From NCBI GenBank assembly GCA_037384225.1, contig JARROD010000109.1:1-10517 (forward strand): a DNA stretch of 10,517 bases, in the 5' to 3' direction. Shown here piece after piece: positions 5,438 through 10,517 of the stretch. The notes under the pieces are model-generated. The model saw nothing but the letters and a program-made list of their open reading frames with translations. It was not told the origin of the DNA and made no database searches. Each line of letters starts with the position of its first letter. Within the stretch, counting starts at the first letter, position 1. The position numbers were made by a program, and so were the translations under genes. This DNA is from JARROD01 sp037384225 (lineage in GTDB: Bacteria; Pseudomonadota; Gammaproteobacteria; Pseudomonadales; Cellvibrionaceae).

Positions 5438-8400
5438 AAATAGTTTGAGCGCCAAGCGTATTGGGGCAAGCCCCCCCTGCGCAAATAAAACGTTTACAGT
5501 GAGTGCGGCGATTATCGCCTTGCTATTGCCGGCGCTGGCGGCGGCCACGGATGTTTCCTCCGACTTTGCCATAACGCCACCCAATATTAGTGAAAGTTCA
5601 GACCCTTTCGTCATGATCAGCTTGTCGGTGGAACTGACACAGCAAGGGGAAGCCTACACCGATGGCGAACAAACCTATGCCGGCGGCAGCTACTGCCCGG
5701 GGCGGATTAGCGGTGAGGGTATCTGCTACACCAGCGACGAAACCTACCTGGGCTATTTCGATCCGAAAAAATGCTATGTGTACGATACTTCGGGCAGTAA
5801 TACCGGCAATGTACAGTTGGCGACCGGTCCGCAAACCGGCGTATCGCCCCACCATTTCCGTCCAGTCGGCTACACCGATAACAATTTCCAATGCAGCAGT
5901 GGCCACGGCTATTTCAGCGGCAACTTTATGAACTGGGCCACCATGACAGCCCTGGATGAATTTCGCGGCGCCATGACCGGCGGCGCGCGGCTGGTGGACA
6001 CCGCCGGCGCCGGCGCCAAGACATTGCTGACCCGCACCCACCGCTATGGAGACTGGAAATTCGTTCCCAAGAAAATCAGTTCCGCCCTACACGGACCCTC
6101 CTCGATTTCAATGAGTGGCTACCAGTTCATCAACGACGCATCCAAACTGACACCCTTCAGCGATACGGTTATTTCAGTTGATAACGGCTACGGTACCAGT
6201 TACGGCAACCGGGTGAAGTTTTACAATGGCGCGGGTGTTCTCCTGGGCGAATACAATGTAATCGTTGAAGTCTGCAACCCCTCGGTGGGGATTGAAGACA
6301 ACTGCACGGCGTACACCGACGCCGGCGGCAACACCTGGTATAAACCCGAAGGCGTGATACAGAAGCACGCGCTGGAGATGCGCTTTGCCCTGAGCAGCTA
6401 CAGCGCCCAGCGATGGAGTATACGCAACGGTGGCGTGCTGCGCGCCAATGCCAAATACATTGGTTACCAGCGCCCGGCCCAAGGTGGCGGACTGGAGCTT
6501 AACCCCAACGCGGAAATCGATGCCCAGGGACGCTATGTTTTCAACCCCGATAATGTCACCCTCGGCGCCGGTGTCAACAACAGCGGGATTATCAACTACA
6601 TCAATTCATTCGCCCTCAGTGCGGCGGGATACAAATACAATGACCCGGTGGCGGAACTTTATTACGAGGGCCTGCGGTATATAAAAAATCTCGGCCGCAC
6701 GCCCGAGTACGCCGATGCCTATTTCGGTGTCGATGGCGCACTTGCCGCCCTGACTGACGACGAAAAGGACAATTTCCCCGTCATCAAGGTGTGGGACGAC
6801 CCCATTCTCAACGCCTGCCAGGCAAACTACATGATCGCCATTGGCGACCAGTTTGCCTGGGGCGATAACAGCCTGCCGGGTTCCACTGTAACCGGATCCG
6901 GCGTGCCTTCAAGCCCGAGCAATCCCGATACCGATATCAATGTAGACACCCTGACCGACACGGTCGGTAGCCTCGAAAACTATTACCCCGGCACCCTGGG
7001 CAGCCAAGTCTACAGCCTTCGCGACAATAACGGCTGGTACCTCGCGGGACTGACCTACTACGCCAATACCGAGGATATCCGCGCCGATCTTGCCGGTGTC
7101 CAGACTGTCAAAACCTTTGTAGTGGACACCCAAGAATACAAGGTTGCTCCCCCTATGCGAGAGGAGAATCCCTTGTGGCTGGCGGCCAAGTACGGCGGTT
7201 TCGATGACTTTAACGGTGACAAGGACCCCAACAACGGTTCACCCGGGACCAGCAACGCCGAGTGGGACGCCGATGGCGATGGCGACCCCGACACCTATAC
7301 CCTGGCCAGCCAACCCGCCAATCTGATCGCCGGCCTCAACGTCGCCTTCAACGTCATCGCCGAGCGCATCAACGCCGGGTCAGGGGCGGCGGTAGTCACC
7401 AATTCCTCGTCCGGAGAGGGGGCGGTTTACCAGGGGTTGTATCAACCCAAGTTCACGGTGGGCAACGACCGTGTCGAGTGGGTGGGGTTGCTGCACAGCC
7501 TATTTTTAGACAAGTACGGCAATTTCCGCGAGGACACCGATGGCGACGGCGTACTGACCAATGCCGATACCGTGATAACGTTTGAATATTCCACGGAGGA
7601 AAACAAAACGTTCGTCTCCCGCTACACGACCAGCAATGGCGGAGCCACCTACACAGCGACGGGTGAAAACGACATCGACATCGAAGATATTGACGCGATC
7701 TGGAGCGCCAGGGAAAAACTCGCCGAACTCACCGATGTCACGACTCAGAGAAACTACACCAGCGCGGCCAACACCGGGCGTTATATCTTCACCGCCATTG
7801 ACAGCGACAACGATGGCATCGCCCTGGCAGCGGATACGCTGAGCTTCGACAGCAGCAACTTCCCCGCCGCCAGTGCCGGTACCTCCAATAACTTTCGCTA
7901 CCTGGGCCTAACCTCCGCGGATGGGGATGCGGCGCCGAATATCGTCAATTACATTCGCGGCCAGGAAATCAGCGGCTACCGTTCCCGCACCGTCGACTAT
8001 GACGGGGACGGAGCCCGGGAAGTTTGGCGCCTGGGAGACATTATCAGTTCCTCACCGACGGTCGTCACCCGACCGGCTGAACGCTACAACCTGATCTACG
8101 GTGACACGACTTACGCCGAATTCCGGCAACAGTATTTCGACCGTCGCCATGTCATTTACACCGGCGCCAACGATGGCCTGCTGCACGCGTTTAACGGCGG
8201 TTTTTATTCCACCGAGAACAACGCGTTTCTGACGGCGCCCACCGGCAGAGATGACATTACCGCCCACCCGCTGGGTACAGAGCTTTGGGCCTACGCGCCC
8301 TACAATCTCTTACCCCACCTGCGCTGGCTTACCGAAACCGAGTACCCGCACGTTTATTATGTGGACGGGATTCCGCAGGCCTTCGATGTCAATATTTTTC

Positions 8401-9773
8401 CCAATGATGCCACCCACCCCAACGGCTGGGGAACCATTCTTGTGGTGGGACTGCGTTTTGGCGGCGGCGAGCTCACCTTCGACCCGAACAGTGACGACGA
8501 AGGCGACACCAGTGATGACATCACCACCCGCTCCTCCTATGTGATTCTGGATATCACCGACCCGGAGCAGGCACCGGCGCTGGTGGCGGAGATATCACAT
8601 CCGGACATGGGCTTCACCACCACCCGTCCGGCACTGATCAAAAACCGCAAGCCAAATACCACCAACGGCAGCTTCGCGACGCCTTCGGCAAACGATTGGT
8701 ACCTGGTCATCGGTTCCGGTCCCAGGGGATCGGACGCCAGCACGCGCCGCCAGGCACTGACTGACGGTATCAGTAATCAAGACGCCAGGGTGTTGGTGTT
8801 CGATCTGAACAACAAATCCTTTATCACGCCGGCGGCGGACACCAGTTTTCAGGTTACCGACGCCAGCAACGGCTTTGTGGGAGATCTAACCAGTGTGGAT
8901 TGGGATAACGATTATACCGATGACGTGGTCTACTTCGGTACCGTGCAGGACACAGTGGCGGCGCCGAGCGGCCAGCTGATGCGTTTTAAACCCGGATCCA
9001 ATTTCAATCTTTCGCTCTCATCGTTCAGCAAATTGATCGACAAGATCGGCGGTGTCGCTAAGCCCTTCAGCGGCAAACCCCATGTTACCCTGAGTGCGAA
9101 AGGCGACCATTGGGTTCACATCGGTAGCGGAAGGTATTATGTGGCCGATGACAGCTTCAGTAGTGCGCAACAATCCTACTTTGGCATCAGGGAACCCACC
9201 GACAGTAATGGCCTGCTCACATACAATACCGTCAACATCACCGACGACCTGATCGACACCACCGGTATTGAAGTGTTCAACAACGGCACAATCCGCCGCA
9301 ATGGCAGCAGCCCGGTGTCTCTGTCCAACGGCGATTCCGTGAGCACATTTGTCGACCTCAAAGCGTCGATAGCCTCCGAGCAAGGCTGGTTTTTCGATTT
9401 CGAGGACTCGATGGCGCGCCAGGTGGGCCTCTCGGGGCAGGAGAATGTCAGCATCCTGTTCACAGAGTATATTCCGACCGGGGACCCCTGCGACCCACTG
9501 GGAGAAACCTTTCTCAATGCCGTCCATTTCGAAACCGGAACCGCCGCTCCCTTTGCTGCGCTCGGCACGGACACCAACACAACCTACAACAGCGGTATTC
9601 TCGCATCGCGCTCCGCCAGCTATGGAGTGGGCCTGATCCGTGATGTGGTGTTGGACAGTCGCGCCCGCGCCATAGGTCAAGACAGCACCGGGGCGCTCAA
9701 AACCCAGGACGTTATGGGCCCGCCAATACCTAAAGGCCGCCTGTCCTGGCGTGAAATCGACATAAACTGGTAA
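5424..9773 (+). CDS. pilY1: PilY1, T4P tip-associated adhesin/assembly factor
   Basis: The 1449-residue protein has a signal peptide (hydrophobic run about 24-39, cleavage near A39-A41), so it is exported. The N-terminal part has DPFVMISLSVELTQQGEAYTD, GYFDPKKCY (110-118) and FSGNFMNWATMTALDEFRGAM (about 163-183), features of the Pseudomonas-type PilY1 family. The C-terminal part from about residue 868 is a Neisseria PilC-type beta-propeller (RLGDIISSSPTVV, VIYTGANDGLLHAFNGG, DWYLVIGSGP), with the calcium motif D1159-x-D-x-D-xxx-D1167. Such a motif controls pilus extension and retraction in P. aeruginosa PilY1. Further Asp-rich loops occur at about 594-601, 615-623, 704-715, 793-804 and 858-862. 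The end GRLSWREI is typical. GGAG lies 7 bases before ATG 5424; ATG 5427 is an alternative. It is longer than the roughly 1160 residues of P. aeruginosa PilY1. It lies 66 bases after pilX, and no pilY2 follows. A canonical von Willebrand A MIDAS was not established. Confidence 0.93.
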   Translation: MMGFKNSLSAKRIGASPPCANKTFTVSAAIIALLLPALAAATDVSSDFAITPPNISESSDPFVMISLSVELTQQGEAYTDGEQTYAGGSYCPGRISGEGICYTSDETYLGYFDPKKCYVYDTSGSNTGNVQLATGPQTGVSPHHFRPVGYTDNNFQCSSGHGYFSGNFMNWATMTALDEFRGAMTGGARLVDTAGAGAKTLLTRTHRYGDWKFVPKKISSALHGPSSISMSGYQFINDASKLTPFSDTVISVDNGYGTSYGNRVKFYNGAGVLLGEYNVIVEVCNPSVGIEDNCTAYTDAGGNTWYKPEGVIQKHALEMRFALSSYSAQRWSIRNGGVLRANAKYIGYQRPAQGGGLELNPNAEIDAQGRYVFNPDNVTLGAGVNNSGIINYINSFALSAAGYKYNDPVAELYYEGLRYIKNLGRTPEYADAYFGVDGALAALTDDEKDNFPVIKVWDDPILNACQANYMIAIGDQFAWGDNSLPGSTVTGSGVPSSPSNPDTDINVDTLTDTVGSLENYYPGTLGSQVYSLRDNNGWYLAGLTYYANTEDIRADLAGVQTVKTFVVDTQEYKVAPPMREENPLWLAAKYGGFDDFNGDKDPNNGSPGTSNAEWDADGDGDPDTYTLASQPANLIAGLNVAFNVIAERINAGSGAAVVTNSSSGEGAVYQGLYQPKFTVGNDRVEWVGLLHSLFLDKYGNFREDTDGDGVLTNADTVITFEYSTEENKTFVSRYTTSNGGATYTATGENDIDIEDIDAIWSAREKLAELTDVTTQRNYTSAANTGRYIFTAIDSDNDGIALAADTLSFDSSNFPAASAGTSNNFRYLGLTSADGDAAPNIVNYIRGQEISGYRSRTVDYDGDGAREVWRLGDIISSSPTVVTRPAERYNLIYGDTTYAEFRQQYFDRRHVIYTGANDGLLHAFNGGFYSTENNAFLTAPTGRDDITAHPLGTELWAYAPYNLLPHLRWLTETEYPHVYYVDGIPQAFDVNIFPNDATHPNGWGTILVVGLRFGGGELTFDPNSDDEGDTSDDITTRSSYVILDITDPEQAPALVAEISHPDMGFTTTRPALIKNRKPNTTNGSFATPSANDWYLVIGSGPRGSDASTRRQALTDGISNQDARVLVFDLNNKSFITPAADTSFQVTDASNGFVGDLTSVDWDNDYTDDVVYFGTVQDTVAAPSGQLMRFKPGSNFNLSLSSFSKLIDKIGGVAKPFSGKPHVTLSAKGDHWVHIGSGRYYVADDSFSSAQQSYFGIREPTDSNGLLTYNTVNITDDLIDTTGIEVFNNGTIRRNGSSPVSLSNGDSVSTFVDLKASIASEQGWFFDFEDSMARQVGLSGQENVSILFTEYIPTGDPCDPLGETFLNAVHFETGTAAPFAALGTDTNTTYNSGILASRSASYGVGLIRDVVLDSRARAIGQDSTGALKTQDVMGPPIPKGRLSWREIDINW

Positions 9774-9844
9774 CCCCTGAGAGCGCATTCATTGAGGCGA
9801 CTCCGGGGGCGACGCAGTGGGCAAACGTCCGGGATAAATAGCAC

Positions 9845-10345
9845 ATGAACAGACTGAGCAGCACAGCAATGGCAACTCGAGACAAAGCGGAAAACCATTC
9901 GACAACGTCCGCAACACGGCGACGCTTTGGAAACAAAACGCAGGGGTATTCACTGCTCGAAATACTGGTAGTGGTTTGTATTATCGCCATACTCGCCAGT
10001 ATCGCCTTCCCATCCTATCAGGCCAGCGTGAGAAAAGGCCGCCGCACCGACGCTAAGTCTGCGCTTACAGACGCGGCGGCGCTGCAGGAGAAATGGTACT
10101 TCCAATACAACCAATACACTGGTGACGAGGCCAATCTCGCCGGCAGCAACTCGCCTGAGGGCTATTACACCGTGGATGTGCAACAGCCCTGCGGCAGCGC
10201 CAATTGCTTTCTCATGGTGGCCACCGCCAGCGGTGTACAGACCGACGACAAAGACTGTTTCAAACTCACCCTCGATCACACCGGCACCAGACGCTCCTAC
10301 GACAGCAGCAATACGGAAACCACGGACAGCGCCGACTGTTGGTAG
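9845..10345 (+). CDS. pilE: PilE-type minor pilin
   Basis: The 166-residue prepilin has the motif QG|YSLLEILVVVCIIAILASIAFPSYQ, with cleavage after Gly34, Tyr instead of Phe at +1 and Glu at +5. A basic turn (RKGRRTDAKSALTDAAALQEKWYFQYNQYTGD) follows, which is characteristic of the PilE/ComP-type minor pilins at the end of such operons. The C-terminal half ends in a Cys-containing loop (DKDCFKL...SADCW), the usual pilin disulfide loop. The 34-residue leader is fairly long. ATG 9845 has only a weak site (GGGA 10 bases upstream), and the in-frame ATG 9869 has none. It lies 71 bases downstream of pilY1 and completes the set fimT/U-pilV-W-X-Y1-E. By its position and its short C-terminal domain it is a minor pilin rather than the major subunit PilA. 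Confidence 0.9.
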   Translation: MNRLSSTAMATRDKAENHSTTSATRRRFGNKTQGYSLLEILVVVCIIAILASIAFPSYQASVRKGRRTDAKSALTDAAALQEKWYFQYNQYTGDEANLAGSNSPEGYYTVDVQQPCGSANCFLMVATASGVQTDDKDCFKLTLDHTGTRRSYDSSNTETTDSADCW

Positions 10346-10381
10346 AGGCCGTTACCCCAGAGCCAAACGGATTGGATATTG

Positions 10382-10421
10382 CCATTTTCGCCGAAAGACG
10401 AAAGGGCAAAACGGAGTTTTT
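10382..10421 (+). terminator. Possible rho-independent terminator of the pilin operon
   Basis: CC-A-TTTT-C-GCC (10382-10392) can pair with GGC-AAAA-C-GG (10405-10414), leaving one A/C mismatch and one bulged C. AG and then TTTTT (10417-10421) follow. It lies 36 bases after the pilE stop. The stem is AT-rich and imperfect, so termination may be weak. An alternative inner fold TTTCG/CGAAA (10386-10390 with 10399-10403) exists. Confidence 0.4.
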
Positions 10422-10517
10422 AACTTTGGGAGTCCTTAAAACCGGTGGATCAGCTTGTACTCAAGCTGGTTATTCTACCTTCGCGCCCGCTCTACCACAT
10501 CGATACTTACCAGTTGA
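10422..10517. other. Right edge: hairpin and possible end of a convergent gene
   Basis: CAGCTTG (10451-10457) and CAAGCTG (10462-10468) form a 7-bp hairpin with loop TACT. On the minus strand the frame from the window edge is open for 15 codons (STGKYRCGRAGAKVE) and stops at 10472-10470, directly before the hairpin. That would suit the end of a converging gene plus its terminator hairpin, but 15 codons can be open by chance and I do not recognise the peptide. Confidence 0.25.

Noticed and set aside
5784..5798. DTSGS (residues 121-125 of PilY1) as a von Willebrand MIDAS DxSxS motif
   Set aside because: It matches the short pattern, but it follows directly after the GYFDPKKCY strand and is not preceded by the usual hydrophobic beta-strand; probably chance.
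5598..6041. 147-residue minus-strand open frame
   Set aside because: It is antisense to the conserved N-terminal part of PilY1; the Ala/Gly/Val-rich content is typical of a frame opposite GC-rich coding DNA.
9018..9788. 256-residue minus-strand open frame
   Set aside because: It is entirely antisense to the PilY1 C-terminal region, with low-complexity, shadow-like composition and no recognisable domain; pilY1 is certain on the other strand.
10440..10517. tRNA-like look of the minus strand (TGGTAGAGCG)
   Set aside because: It resembles part of a D-arm only; no matching GCTC half, acceptor stem or T-arm could be found.

Overview
The window looks like a chromosomal segment of a gammaproteobacterium. 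The main evidence is a complete type IV pilus (T4P) minor-pilin operon in the order fimT/U-pilV-pilW-pilX-pilY1-pilE, which is the Pseudomonas-type arrangement, next to a TonB-dependent outer-membrane receptor. A marine or polysaccharide-degrading lineage (Cellvibrionales-like) is my guess from the style of the receptor and of PilY1. It cannot be settled from the sequence alone.

Layout. Bases 1-777 hold the C-terminal part of a TonB-dependent receptor, cut by the left edge. A hairpin at 799-820 separates it from a convergent minus-strand pair: an intact second PilX-like gene (1356-844) and, overlapping its start codon, the C-terminal remnant of a second pilW (1649-1356) with an in-frame stop. 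This looks like the leftover of a second minor-pilin cluster. About 50 bp beyond the remnant's broken end lies a compact repeat structure (1698-1930): a 173-bp element with perfect 16-bp terminal inverted repeats, an inner 21-bp inverted repeat enclosing two hairpins, and flanking 36-bp imperfect direct repeats. An AT-rich intergenic region (1931-2271) follows. It carries a 20-bp-spaced direct repeat, a possible promoter and a perfect 16-bp palindrome, and is the likely control region of the operon.

Bases 2272-10345 hold the operon. FimT/U, PilV, PilW, PilX and PilE have prepilin-type N-termini (PilX without Glu at +5, as usual for its family). In studied systems such proteins form, with the large calcium-binding adhesin PilY1, a complex that primes pilus assembly and sits at the pilus tip. 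PilY1 (about 1449 residues) has a signal peptide, several Asp-rich loops, a C-terminal Neisseria PilC-type beta-propeller and a DxDxDxxxD calcium motif. A possible terminator (10382-10421) ends the operon. No pilY2, major pilin, pilus ATPase, RNA gene, transposase or CRISPR array is visible.

The receptor and the operon leader are clearly more AT-rich than the pilin genes. The region 844-1930 therefore looks like a rearranged junction between an accessory receptor locus and a conserved pilus locus.
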